DNA of 64,000 nucleotides from an uncultured Prevotellaceae bacterium (GCA_946411565.1 CAMKEM010000005.1:1-64000); one strand, 5' to 3'; numbered from the stretch's first letter, positions 47,539-56,735 are shown. Program-made: numbers and translations. Notes: a model not told the origin generated them from the sequence alone.

Positions 47539-49304
47539 TATTTATTTTCCTTTGCAGCCTTGGCAGCAGCTTTCGCCTCTGCCTCAGCCTTCTTCTTTGC
47601 TTCCTTTTCTGCCCTAGCAGCTTCCTTTGCAGCTTCCTTCTCAGCCTTTGCTCTTGCCTTAGCCTCTTCCTGTGCCTTCTTCTTTGCATCACGATCAGCC
47701 TTAGCAGCCTCGGCCTTAGCATCAGCATCGTCCTCGTCTACATCATCATTGTCATCATTATTATCATAATCATCATCGTCGCTATTGAGCATCTGACTTT
47801 GCTTCTTCAGTTGCTCAGCGCGTTTCTTCTTTGCTTCCTTTTCCTGCTTTTCGAGAGTACGCTCCCACTCCTTCTGCTTGGCGATACGTTCCTTCTCCTT
47901 AGCAGCTTCCTGAGCATCACGTTCCTTCTGGAGAGCCTTCTGCTGAGCATCGTACTTTCTCTGTTCTGCATAAGCCTCATTCATACGCTTACGCTTCTCT
48001 TCCTCGTACTTTCTGTTTTCCTCAGCCATCTGCTTCTCCATAGCCTTTTCTTCTGCGCTCTTCTGCTTCAAGAGAGCCTTCTCTTCTGCATCAAGAGCCT
48101 TCTCAAGCTTACGTTCCTCAGCAGCCTTCAACTTGTCAGCCTCAATCTGTTGACGAACCTGTTCCTCCACCTTACGAGCATTAGCCTTATCTACGAGAGC
48201 AATACTATCCTCCTTAGCCTTCTGCTCCTGAGCCTTTATACGCTCTTCACGCTGTTTCTCACGAGCCTGCTCCTGAATCTTACGAGCCTGCTCCTCACGA
48301 GCCTTGTCAGCCTTACGTTTCATATCACGGGTATCTGCCAACTTCTGGTCAAGAACACTCTCGTGATTTCTCATATTAATAATAAGGAGAGAGTCATATT
48401 TGTTCTGGTAGAAACGATAAATTCTCAGGTAGTCCTGATCTCGCTTACGCAACTCTGCACGATAGTCGAGTTCAGCAAGTACCTTTTCCTGATATGCCAA
48501 ATCTACGTCATATCTCCAACGATACTTATTATATATATTAGCCTTGCCAAGACGATACACAAGTCCGACACGTGCCTCAGTCAAGATTGGGAATGGCACA
48601 ATTGTCAAACCAGACTTAGGCTCAGTAATAGTATAAGTCGAAGTCTGACTATCATGGCTAAACTTTTCATAGTCCGTAAGACAGAAACCTGCGCTGAAGC
48701 CAAAATCAAGGTCAACGCTCTTTCCGCTTGGGAATATATAAAGAGGGCGAATCACACCATACTGAAAACCCAAGGTATATGCCTGTCCCTGTATTCCCTC
48801 CTTACCGAAAAGGAAAGAATAGTCATCATACGCCAAATAAGCACCACGATACCAAGTAGTACGAGGATGCTTTGGACGACGACGACGGCCTGAGAAGATT
48901 TTCTCATAGGTATGACGGTGTGGGCCAAGATCGTTGGTAGTCTTTCGGGTACGCCAATAGTTACGGAATTCTGCGCGAACCTCGAACAAATTATACACAA
49001 CGCCTGGATTATAGGTATGCTTTGTATTCCAATTACCCCTGACATTAAGTCCAATGGCATTACGACTCCAGTTGTATCTACCAAGATCAACTTCGATACC
49101 GGCATTGGCCAAAAGCATCATCCAGTCGAAACCATTTGTACGAAGGGAAATACGATCGCTAAATGTAAGCGAATCGAGCTTATGATCATCTGCCATCTTC
49201 TTCTGTGCAAAAACACATGAAGATGATGCAAGCATCATAAGCAGCACGCAATATTTCAGCCCTTTTAAATTCACTGTTTTAATCAAAACTTTAATATATA
49301 ACAT
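47538..49304 (-). CDS. DUF3575 protein with long coiled-coil tail
   Basis: A 588-residue protein. A signal region (LKYCVLLMMLASSSCVFAQ) is followed by a DUF3575-type barrel at about residues 40-250 (SLRTNGFDWMMLLANAGIEV; VRAEFRNYWRTR). From residue 280 to the end it is almost entirely K/E/A/Q-rich coiled coil (KAREEQARKIQEQAREKQRE), broken by an acidic tract DDDDYDNNDDNDDVDEDD. The tail would project into the periplasm and may reach the cell wall. It is the first gene of the six-gene operon, with a 125-nt leader. The fusion of a barrel with so long a charged tail is unusual. Confidence 0.8.
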   Translation of the reverse strand: MLYIKVLIKTVNLKGLKYCVLLMMLASSSCVFAQKKMADDHKLDSLTFSDRISLRTNGFDWMMLLANAGIEVDLGRYNWSRNAIGLNVRGNWNTKHTYNPGVVYNLFEVRAEFRNYWRTRKTTNDLGPHRHTYEKIFSGRRRRPKHPRTTWYRGAYLAYDDYSFLFGKEGIQGQAYTLGFQYGVIRPLYIFPSGKSVDLDFGFSAGFCLTDYEKFSHDSQTSTYTITEPKSGLTIVPFPILTEARVGLVYRLGKANIYNKYRWRYDVDLAYQEKVLAELDYRAELRKRDQDYLRIYRFYQNKYDSLLIINMRNHESVLDQKLADTRDMKRKADKAREEQARKIQEQAREKQREERIKAQEQKAKEDSIALVDKANARKVEEQVRQQIEADKLKAAEERKLEKALDAEEKALLKQKSAEEKAMEKQMAEENRKYEEEKRKRMNEAYAEQRKYDAQQKALQKERDAQEAAKEKERIAKQKEWERTLEKQEKEAKKKRAEQLKKQSQMLNSDDDDYDNNDDNDDVDEDDADAKAEAAKADRDAKKKAQEEAKARAKAEKEAAKEAARAEKEAKKKAEAEAKAAAKAAKENK

Positions 49305-49434
49305 TTTTAACCCCGAACATGTCTACCACACATAGGAGTGTTCTTACTTTCTCATTATCTCCTAACTAACTGAAATAGTAGCAGTTACAACCAACTCCAC
49401 CAACAGAATCAGTATGAAGACCCTAAAACTGCCT

Positions 49435-49467
49435 GCAAAGTTAAATATTTTTAATTGATTATGCAAA
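49435..49467 (-). promoter_or_regulatory. Promoter of the six-gene envelope operon
   Basis: Minus strand TTTG (49464-49467), 20 bases, TAACTTTGC (49435-49443), giving a leader of about 125 nt before the ATG at 49304. I saw no further signal in the 292-bp gap 49305-49596. Confidence 0.82.
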
Positions 49468-49596
49468 CAAATTCTCAACTTTTATATTTTTTTTAACATA
49501 TCTATTAACATTCGCTAATTTTACAAACATTCGCAAAACAACACTTTTTTGTTGACGGGCATACTCCCATCCGTTATTGCTTCTATTAACAAAAAA

Positions 49597-51690
49597 TTAT
49601 CTCCGTAGAAATTTCTTTCCTTTTACCATCGCAACGCCATTGTAACTTTTACTTACAAGTTGGCCATTGAGATTGTATAGTCTGCCATTTCTGATACCCT
49701 CAGAACAACCAGTTTCTACATTCTTTATCATAGTAGAAGCTCCAACGGTTGTCTTCGGCTGATAAACACCACTTGAGTAGTAATATTCTCCTGCAGAGAT
49801 CGTATACCAAACATACCTGACAGAACCATCCGCTGTCGGGGTATATTTACCATCTGACGATAAAGTGCTTGAAGGTTTTGTCTTCTCGATATCTTCATAA
49901 CACTCAAACTTCACATTCACCCCTTCCAGCGATGGGGCATCCTCTGCAAGCGTACCCGACAGATAAGATTTCAGCGTATTATATGCATTTGCTATTGCAG
50001 CCTTCGGGGCATACTTATATGCCCATACTGGCACTCCGCTATTACTTACACAGCTAATACACAACGCTGGCATATCCGCAAGTCCATCAATATTCTGCTC
50101 TGCAGCCACGCCATAATAAGAAACACCAGAAATTGTCATCTTTACGAACGACTTTCCTTCTTGTGTAAACTCCCATGTGCCTGTCTTATCTCCAGAAATC
50201 TTTCCATCTTCAGTAAGTGTCACCGTTACAAGAGTTGCTTCTGCAAAACTTGCATGATTCAGTTTATATGGATGAAGCAGCAACTTATAAGTTCCTGCAA
50301 CATCTTCATTTGCGTAAAGACGAGCAGACTCAATCTGTGCCTGAGTAGTTTTCATTCCTGTATATCTGAACGGAGAGGCAACAAGCCAACCATATTCATT
50401 CTGGAACAACTGACGAACTCGCACCTGATGGTGAATAGTTCCATTATTGAACTTTGTATGGTACACGACAAACGCATTACCATCTGCATCCACACAGGCA
50501 GAATTATGTCCTTCCGCACACTCGCCTACCGTCATCGTTCCCCAGTTGTTGAAAGCGCCCAAGAGTTTCATGCCTCTATTAGTTACAGCCTTTGGACCAA
50601 AATTCAACTGATAGCTATTGAATATCGCCGAATTACCTGCTGCATCCTTATACGGACCTATTGGGGAAGTAGAACGGAACACGCGCATCTCATAACCTCC
50701 ATCTGGTGCATATCCACCATAACTCATAAAGAGATAATAGTAATCTCCTATATGCTGGATATAAGGTCCTTCTCCTGACACATAATATCCTCCAGCGATC
50801 TTCTTTCCGAAATACTGATCGGAAGTAGCATTAGCATCAAGCGTAGTACCCGAATATGTATAGGTATAGTCACGAAGTCCTGTATTCTTATCAAGCTTTA
50901 GCATGAAGATACCTCCCGACCACGAACCATACGCAAGCCACAACTCACCTTCCTCGTCATAGAAGACACAAGGGTCAATGCAGTTCGGATAGTACGTTCC
51001 CCACTTGCTACCAGCACTTGAGAAACGAGCAGGAAGACTATTTGAACCTGTCACAATATTCATATCCGTCTTTGTCACGTCCACTTTCTTTCCAGAATAA
51101 GAAACGTTGTTAAATCCTCCGAATACAATCGGCGCTTCATATTTAAAAGGACCTGTCGGACTATCTGCCGTAAGAAGCACGATGACCGAAGCCCAGTTAT
51201 CTCCATTAAGCGAAAGATACATGCACCACTTATTCATCTGCACATTATATATAATGTCGGGTGCCCACATATCCCCAGAAATCCATTGCGAAGCGTTAGA
51301 GGCATATATAGAGCAAAAGGCACCTGCATCAAAAGAGCCTAAGGTTTCAGTAACTATCTCCGAACCTCGTTTCACCTTCACCTCATGAGTAGGACAAGAA
51401 GAGAAAGCCGTCTTATAGCTCTTGCCAAGGAATGCGGAATGCTCATTGCCAGTATTAATCCCTGACCAGTTGACCATATCCTTTGACTTTGCCACGCCTA
51501 TATGCGAACCTACTATATAATAATAGGTGTCCGAAGGATTATATACAACCGACGGATCATGAACCGCAACATTACTATACGTCTTTGACTTTTGCATATT
51601 CTGCAGTTGCGAAGACGTCAGCTTTGTCTGTGCACAGATAACTGCAGGCAACAGAAACAGCGACAAGGAAAAGAGCGATTTCAGTTTCAT
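49597..51690 (-). CDS. GH43 endo-arabinanase-like secreted glycoside hydrolase
   Basis: A 697-residue protein with a signal peptide (FSLSLFLLPAVICAQ). The five-bladed GH43 propeller shows the catalytic Asp in VAVHDPSVVYNPS, the structural Asp in NCIDPCVFYDEEGELWLAYG and the acid Glu in SGEGPYIQHIGDYYYLFMSY, all typical of arabinan endo-1,5-alpha-L-arabinanases. A beta-sandwich C-terminal GH43 domain follows. The end, GRLYNLNGQLVSKSYNGVAM VKGKKFLRR, is a short C-terminal domain frequent in Prevotella secreted proteins and possibly a sorting signal. It is divergent from the GH51 gene, which would finish arabinan breakdown. Confidence 0.88.
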   Translation of the reverse strand: MKLKSLFSLSLFLLPAVICAQTKLTSSQLQNMQKSKTYSNVAVHDPSVVYNPSDTYYYIVGSHIGVAKSKDMVNWSGINTGNEHSAFLGKSYKTAFSSCPTHEVKVKRGSEIVTETLGSFDAGAFCSIYASNASQWISGDMWAPDIIYNVQMNKWCMYLSLNGDNWASVIVLLTADSPTGPFKYEAPIVFGGFNNVSYSGKKVDVTKTDMNIVTGSNSLPARFSSAGSKWGTYYPNCIDPCVFYDEEGELWLAYGSWSGGIFMLKLDKNTGLRDYTYTYSGTTLDANATSDQYFGKKIAGGYYVSGEGPYIQHIGDYYYLFMSYGGYAPDGGYEMRVFRSTSPIGPYKDAAGNSAIFNSYQLNFGPKAVTNRGMKLLGAFNNWGTMTVGECAEGHNSACVDADGNAFVVYHTKFNNGTIHHQVRVRQLFQNEYGWLVASPFRYTGMKTTQAQIESARLYANEDVAGTYKLLLHPYKLNHASFAEATLVTVTLTEDGKISGDKTGTWEFTQEGKSFVKMTISGVSYYGVAAEQNIDGLADMPALCISCVSNSGVPVWAYKYAPKAAIANAYNTLKSYLSGTLAEDAPSLEGVNVKFECYEDIEKTKPSSTLSSDGKYTPTADGSVRYVWYTISAGEYYYSSGVYQPKTTVGASTMIKNVETGCSEGIRNGRLYNLNGQLVSKSYNGVAMVKGKKFLRR

Positions 51691-51805
51691 ATCTTTCTTT
51701 TTTCCGAATATAAGGATTAAGGAATGGTAGTTTTAACGTATTTTAGCAAACGAGCTTTCCCCCTTATCCAATCATCATTATTCATGTTGATTGGCTTTTT
51801 GCTCG

Positions 51806-51838
51806 GCAAAATTACAATTTATTTTTCACAACTGCAAA
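51806..51838 (-). promoter_or_regulatory. Promoter of the GH43 gene
   Basis: Minus strand TTTG (51835-51838), 20 bases, TAATTTTGC (51806-51814). Confidence 0.78.
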
Positions 51839-51887
51839 TTTTCAGCGATTTTTTTGGCAAAATGCACGATTTTTGGTTTTTTATTAC

Positions 51888-51896
51888 TATATTTGC
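51888..51896 (+). promoter_or_regulatory. Promoter of the GH51 gene (-7 box)
   Basis: TATATTTGC, 52 bp before the ATG. No TTTG occurs at the standard distance, so an activator may be needed. Confidence 0.5.
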
Positions 51897-51947
51897 AGAA
51901 AGTTTTCGACTAAAACATCATACTAACTATATTATTTCAAAAGAAAC

Positions 51948-53939
51948 ATGATTAATAAGAAACTATTTCTGGCATCTCTTGCCATGGTCAGCTTCCTCGG
52001 CTCATTTGCCCAAAGCAATGAGATGGTCATCCAGACCAAAAAGCCTGGTGCTGCTATCCAGAGTACTATGTATGGCATTTTCTTTGAGGACATCAACTTT
52101 GCTGCTGACGGCGGTCTATATGCCGAGATGGTGGCAAACCGCTCCTTTGAATATCCTAACAGCTTTGCTTGCTGGGACATATCTGGCAAAGTAAGCATAA
52201 AGGATGACGGTCCTTTCAACAAGAACCCTCATTATGTCCGCCTTACCCCTACAGGGATCAACGATAAGCACACCATGATAGAGAATCACGGATTCTTTGG
52301 CATGGGTGTAAAGAAAGACCAAGAGTATCGCTTTACTGTCTGGGCTCGCTGTCCAGAGGACGGCAAAGCAAAGATATGGGTTGACCTTGTTGATAATGCC
52401 ACTATGACCGACGACCAGAAGTTAGGTAATGGAGGTATAGACATCAGCGGTAAGGAATGGAAGAAATACACCCTTATCCTCAAGGCAAAGAAGACTATTG
52501 ACAAGGCTCACCTCCGCGTATGGAGTGATAGCAAAGTCACAACAGACCTTGAGCACGTCAGCCTCTTCCCCGTTGATACTTGGAAAGGTCGTGAGAACGG
52601 TATGCGTAAGGATCTCGCACTGGCTCTCAACGACATGAAGCCGGGCATCTTCCGTTTCCCTGGCGGATGTATTGTCGAGGGTACCGACCTCGCTACACGC
52701 TATCAATGGAAGAACACCGTAGGACCAGTAGAGAACCGTCCTCTGAACGAGAACCGCTGGCACTACACATTCACCAACCGATATTATCCTAACTACTACC
52801 AGAGCTACGGACTTGGTTTCTTTGAGTTCTTCCAGCTCTGCGAGGACTTCGGATGTGACGCCCTCCCTGTCCTTAACTGTGGTATGGCTTGCCAATATCA
52901 GAATCCAGAGAAGACCGACCAGTATGTCGCCCTTGACGATCTTGATCCATACATTCAGGATGCTCTCGACCTTATCGAGTTTGCCAATGGCGATGCAAGC
53001 ACCACATGGGGTAAGGTACGTGCGGATATGGGCCACCCAGAGCCTTTCAACCTCAAGTATATGGGTATCGGAAATGAGCAATGGGACTATAAGGATAATC
53101 CAGCATTCACATCTCGATTGAAGAAGTTCCTTGATGTCCTCAAGGCAAAGCATCCAGAGATCAAGTATATAGGCACGACAGGTCCCGACTCTGAAGGATG
53201 GAAATTTGATATGCTCCAGCCAAAGATGAAGGAACTAAAGGTTGACCTCTACGACGAGCATTTCTATCGTAATGAGCAATGGTTCACAGACTCTATCAAC
53301 CGCCATCGCTATGACAAATACGACCGTTCAAAGGGTGCTCCAAAAGTATTCGCAGGAGAGTATGCCTGTCATGGTAAGGGCAAGAAGTGGAACCACTTCA
53401 ACGCAGCCCTGCTTGAAGCTGCCTTTATGACTGGTTATGAGCGTAATGCGGATGTTGTTCAGATGGCTACTTATGCCCCACTCTTTGCTCATGTAGAGGG
53501 CTGGCAATGGCGTCCTGATGCTATCTGGTACGACAATCTCAACTCATTCAAGACCTGTTCTTACTGGGTACAATATCTCTATGCCCACTATAAAGGCACA
53601 AACGTACTCCCACTCACTATGAACAATAAGGTGGTGGCAGGTGATAGCGACCAGAACGGACTATCAGCTTCGGCTGTTATCAACAAGCCAACAGGCGAGA
53701 TCTATGTCAAGGTTGCAAACATCAGCGACAAAGCCCAGAGCATCAAGCTCAACCTCAAGGGCATCAAGGCTCTCACAAGCGGTAAGGTTATAACCCTCCA
53801 CTCTGACAACCCAATAGCAGAGAACTCTATCCAGAGACCAGACGCTATCCAGCCTATTGAGAAGGACATTGAGGTCTCAGGCTCTGTACTCGACACAGAA
53901 GTACCAGCAAAGACCTTCGCTGTATTTGTTCTGAAATAA
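51948..53939 (+). CDS. GH51 alpha-L-arabinofuranosidase
   Basis: A 663-residue enzyme with a signal peptide (KLFLASLAMVSFLGSFAQ). GH51 features are MYGIFFEDINFAADGGLYAE and MVANRSFEY, with a carbohydrate-binding-like insert at about 100-200. The TIM barrel has the acid/base Glu in MGIGNEQWDYKDN and the nucleophile Glu in PKVFAGEYACHG. It ends in a beta-sandwich (TEVPAKTFAVFVLK). It removes alpha-L-arabinofuranosyl groups from arabinan or arabinoxylan, probably in the periplasm, and is divergent from the GH43 gene. No SusC/SusD pair is adjacent. Confidence 0.92.
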   Translation: MINKKLFLASLAMVSFLGSFAQSNEMVIQTKKPGAAIQSTMYGIFFEDINFAADGGLYAEMVANRSFEYPNSFACWDISGKVSIKDDGPFNKNPHYVRLTPTGINDKHTMIENHGFFGMGVKKDQEYRFTVWARCPEDGKAKIWVDLVDNATMTDDQKLGNGGIDISGKEWKKYTLILKAKKTIDKAHLRVWSDSKVTTDLEHVSLFPVDTWKGRENGMRKDLALALNDMKPGIFRFPGGCIVEGTDLATRYQWKNTVGPVENRPLNENRWHYTFTNRYYPNYYQSYGLGFFEFFQLCEDFGCDALPVLNCGMACQYQNPEKTDQYVALDDLDPYIQDALDLIEFANGDASTTWGKVRADMGHPEPFNLKYMGIGNEQWDYKDNPAFTSRLKKFLDVLKAKHPEIKYIGTTGPDSEGWKFDMLQPKMKELKVDLYDEHFYRNEQWFTDSINRHRYDKYDRSKGAPKVFAGEYACHGKGKKWNHFNAALLEAAFMTGYERNADVVQMATYAPLFAHVEGWQWRPDAIWYDNLNSFKTCSYWVQYLYAHYKGTNVLPLTMNNKVVAGDSDQNGLSASAVINKPTGEIYVKVANISDKAQSIKLNLKGIKALTSGKVITLHSDNPIAENSIQRPDAIQPIEKDIEVSGSVLDTEVPAKTFAVFVLK

Positions 53940-53961
53940 CATCCACACATAACAAACAACT

Positions 53962-54007
53962 AAACTCGGTGGTATTCCTATCATATAAGGATTACCACCG
54001 AGTTTTT
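53962..54007 (+). terminator. Terminator of the GH51 gene
   Basis: AAACTCGGTGGTA pairs with TACCACCGAGTTT TTG, with a further TTCC/GGA pairing inside and a T-run after. It lies 23 bp past the stop. Confidence 0.88.
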
Positions 54008-54076
54008 GTTTAAGCATATTTGAGTCACAATCCACATTGTCAGTCTCACCACATACATTGCCTAATATACCCCAAA

Positions 54077-54183
54077 ATTTCAATTATTTCAATAATTTCA
54101 ATTAAATTTGGGCACACAATACTGTGATTCAGCTTTGATATGCGCGTCTATTTTTTATTGAAAATATTGAAATAATTGAAATT
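54077..54183. repeat. ATTTCAATTA inverted-repeat element
   Basis: AATTTCAATTATTTCAATAA TTTCAATT at the left and ATTGAAAATATTGAAATAAT TGAAATT at the right form an A/T-rich inverted pair with 9-11-bp sub-repeats. The rest of the 438-bp gap 53940-54377 holds the GH51 terminator and a weak CCTATCCAAGGCCTATGC tract, with no gene. Confidence 0.7.
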
Positions 54184-54377
54184 CTCGATGAAATGAGATG
54201 AGTGAAATCAACTATAAAACCACAATTTTTGCCCTTGCAGTATAACAATATAGCGGAGTATGTGATTCCACAATAACTCCGCTACAATTCCTATCCAAGG
54301 CCTATGCAAATCCCTACCAAATCCCATTTTTAGGATGGGCGATTCATAGAAACTTATCTAATTTCAATTTCCACCTA

Positions 54378-55709
54378 CTATCTGCACAATTTGCAGCCTT
54401 CGCACTTATTCAGTTCACCCCTGAAACGCTTCTCTACAAGATGACGAAGACGATCACGGAGTGGTTCTACCTGTATTCTGTCTATTACCTCACCAATAAA
54501 GGCATTCTGAAGCAGGGTACGAGCCTCCTCAAGTGATATGCCTCTCTGCTGCATATAGAACAATGCCTTGTCATTCAACTGACCAACAGTAGAACCGTGG
54601 GCACACTTGACGTCATCTGCATATATCTCAAGCATAGGCTGGGTGTACATACGGCATTCCTTCGTTGCACAAAGGTTCTGGTTGGTCTCCTGAGAAGTGG
54701 TCTTCTGAGCATCCTTTCTGACAAGCACCTTACCAGCAAATGCACCTACAGCCTTATCATCAAGAACGTATTTATAAAGCTCGTGAGAGTCACAATGAGG
54801 CACCTTATGGTCAATAAGGGTGTTGTTATCCACACGTTGCTCCTTATCTGCTATCACGCAACCGTTCATATAGCACTCAGCACCCTCACCAGAGAATACA
54901 AGGTCTGTGCGGTTTCTTGTCACGCCATTATGCAAGGTGATGACATTATGATCAACACGTGAATTTGCCTTCTGGTCAATATACACGTTGCTAACACGTA
55001 CATTCTTGTAATGTGTCTCCTCAAGACAGGTCATGTCAAGATGTGCATTCTCCCCGACAAACACCTCAACAACCTGAGTTGCAAGGAAGTTACGGTCATC
55101 AGCGGCATGGTCACAGAACAGTATCTTTGCATCAGCACCATGTTCAAGAACAACGAGCACACGACGGTTTACCATCAGTTCTACATCAGAACGCAGGATA
55201 TTGATCACCTGAATGGCACGATCCACCTTTACGTTCTTAGGCACATAGATGAGAAGGGCATCCTGGGCAAGCATAGTGTTAAGAGCCGTGATACCATCCT
55301 CTGAGCTATCTGCAAGCGTGCCATAGAGTCCTTTAGCCTTATCCTGGGCATCAGCCAACCTACCGACATACACGCCATCTGGCAACTCTGCCTTTGGAAG
55401 AGCCTTGCTATAGAAGGCATCATTAACCACGAAATACAATGATGTACTCATATTTGGTACATCACACTTGAAGGCATCATAAGGGTTTACCGGAATCTCA
55501 AGACGAGAGAGGTTAAGTCCATAGTCAGGCGCAAAGAGTTCCGCCATATTGGTATATTTATACCTCTCCACCTTCCTTGACGGGAAGCCCAGACGCTTGA
55601 AGTCCTCAAACGCCTTTTCACGCACAGAGTTCATCACCTCATTGCTATGCCCGTTGATCATGTCACGGCACTGCGCATAGAGGTCTATATATTGCTTTTC
55701 GCTTTCCAT
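54378..55709 (-). CDS. sufD: SUF Fe-S assembly protein SufD
   Basis: SufD joins SufB and SufC in the SufBC2D scaffold that builds Fe-S clusters. The 443-residue protein has the SufBD core: NTLIDHKVPHCDSHELYKYV, VRKDAQKTTSQETNQNLCAT, DDVKCAHGSTVGQLNDKALF YMQQRGISLEEA. An extra C-terminal cysteine cluster (NKCEGCKLC) could bind metal. It is the last gene of a minus-strand run and is separated from sufC by a 150-bp GC-rich inverted repeat. Confidence 0.94.
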   Translation of the reverse strand: MESEKQYIDLYAQCRDMINGHSNEVMNSVREKAFEDFKRLGFPSRKVERYKYTNMAELFAPDYGLNLSRLEIPVNPYDAFKCDVPNMSTSLYFVVNDAFYSKALPKAELPDGVYVGRLADAQDKAKGLYGTLADSSEDGITALNTMLAQDALLIYVPKNVKVDRAIQVINILRSDVELMVNRRVLVVLEHGADAKILFCDHAADDRNFLATQVVEVFVGENAHLDMTCLEETHYKNVRVSNVYIDQKANSRVDHNVITLHNGVTRNRTDLVFSGEGAECYMNGCVIADKEQRVDNNTLIDHKVPHCDSHELYKYVLDDKAVGAFAGKVLVRKDAQKTTSQETNQNLCATKECRMYTQPMLEIYADDVKCAHGSTVGQLNDKALFYMQQRGISLEEARTLLQNAFIGEVIDRIQVEPLRDRLRHLVEKRFRGELNKCEGCKLCR

Positions 55710-55715
55710 AATAAC

Positions 55716-55857
55716 GGCCTCTCCCCCCGCCCTTCCCCGTAGGGAGGGAGCCGGAGCGCGAAAGGCTATTCAATTATTCTTTTTTTTACAATTTCATTAT
55801 TTTTCCGATGTTGGCATTCCGGCTCCCTCCCTACGGGGGAGGGCGGGGGGAGAGGCC
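55716..55857. repeat. GC-rich REP pair between sufC and sufD
   Basis: GGCCTCTCCCCCCGCCCTTC CCCGTAGGGAGGGAGCCGGA and its inverted copy at 55818-55857 differ at very few positions and enclose a 62-bp A/T-rich core. The right copy is identical over 40 bp to the one inside radC. Confidence 0.95.
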
Positions 55858-55860
55858 TCA

Positions 55861-56610
55861 TTACTTCGCTTCTGCCTTTATCCAGTCATAGCCACGTACC
55901 TCAATCTCCTTGGCAAGCTCAGGACCGGCAGTCTTTACAATCTTACCATTCCAGAGCACATGGATAACGCTTGGCTTGATCATGTCAAGCAAACGCTCGT
56001 AGTGAGTGATTACGATAGTGCTTGTTTTCTCGGTGTGGAGCATATTAACACCCTCTGCCACGATGCGCATAGCATCTACATCAAGACCAGAGTCTGTCTC
56101 GTCGAGAATAGAGAGAGTAGGCTCAAGCATAGCCATCTGGAATATCTCATTACGCTTCTTCTCACCACCAGAGAAGCCCTCGTTTACAGAGCGGTTGGCA
56201 AGTTTTGCATCAAGCTGAACAATCTCACGCTTTGCCTTCATCAACTTGATGAACTCAGAAGCAGAGAGAGGGGCAAGACCTTGATACTTACGCTTTTCGT
56301 TGATAGCAGCCTTCATGAAGTTGGTCATAGAGACACCAGGTATCTCCACAGGATACTGGAACGAGAGGAAAAGGCCCTCGTGAGCACGATCCTCAGGCTT
56401 CATTTCAAGCAGGTTCTTGCCATTGTACCATACCTCGCCTTCCGTAACCTCATAGAGGGGATTACCAACGAGAACGGCACTAAGAGTTGACTTTCCGGAA
56501 CCGTTAGGTCCCATAATAGCATGAACCTCACCATCACCGATGGTAAGGTTTATGCCTTTAAGAATTTCCTTGTCGCCTATACGGGCGTGAAGGTTTTTAA
56601 CTTCTAACAT
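55861..56610 (-). CDS. sufC: SUF ATPase SufC
   Basis: A 249-residue ABC-type ATPase: Walker A AIMGPNGSGKSTLSAVLVGN, signature VNEGFSGGEKKRNEIFQMAM, Walker B and H-loop SILDETDSGLDVDAM and TIVITHYERLLD. SufC powers cluster assembly on SufBD in the cytoplasm. The GC-rich element begins 4 bp beyond its stop. aqpZ lies upstream, separated by a GTACAAG element. Confidence 0.96.
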   Translation of the reverse strand: MLEVKNLHARIGDKEILKGINLTIGDGEVHAIMGPNGSGKSTLSAVLVGNPLYEVTEGEVWYNGKNLLEMKPEDRAHEGLFLSFQYPVEIPGVSMTNFMKAAINEKRKYQGLAPLSASEFIKLMKAKREIVQLDAKLANRSVNEGFSGGEKKRNEIFQMAMLEPTLSILDETDSGLDVDAMRIVAEGVNMLHTEKTSTIVITHYERLLDMIKPSVIHVLWNGKIVKTAGPELAKEIEVRGYDWIKAEAK

Positions 56611-56628
56611 TTTGTTTAATTATATTTT

Positions 56629-56731
56629 TGGAGTACAAGGAGTACAAGACGATAGTTAAATACATAGTTCTAAGCAGTAAAGACATTCGTCTTGTACTCC
56701 TTGAACTCCTTGTACTCCTTCTAACTCCTTA
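56629..56731. repeat. GGAGTACAAG inverted-repeat element, copy 3
   Basis: GGAGTACAAGGAGTACAAGA then CGATAG at the left; TCGTCTTGTACTCCTTGAAC then TCCTTGTACTCC at the right. It is a compact version of copies 1 and 2, between aqpZ and sufC. Confidence 0.88.
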
Positions 56732-56735
56732 AAAA

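Noticed and set aside
47799-48893. 364-residue Leu/Ser-rich plus-strand ORF
   Set aside because: It is the reverse of the K/E-rich coiled-coil coding sequence, which automatically gives Leu/Ser/Phe-rich frames that mimic membrane proteins.
46068-49304. Complete Mfa/Fim-type pilus locus
   Set aside because: DUF3575 and DUF5119-like genes are present, but no stalk fimbrillin, usher-like anchor or tip gene was recognised among the neighbours.
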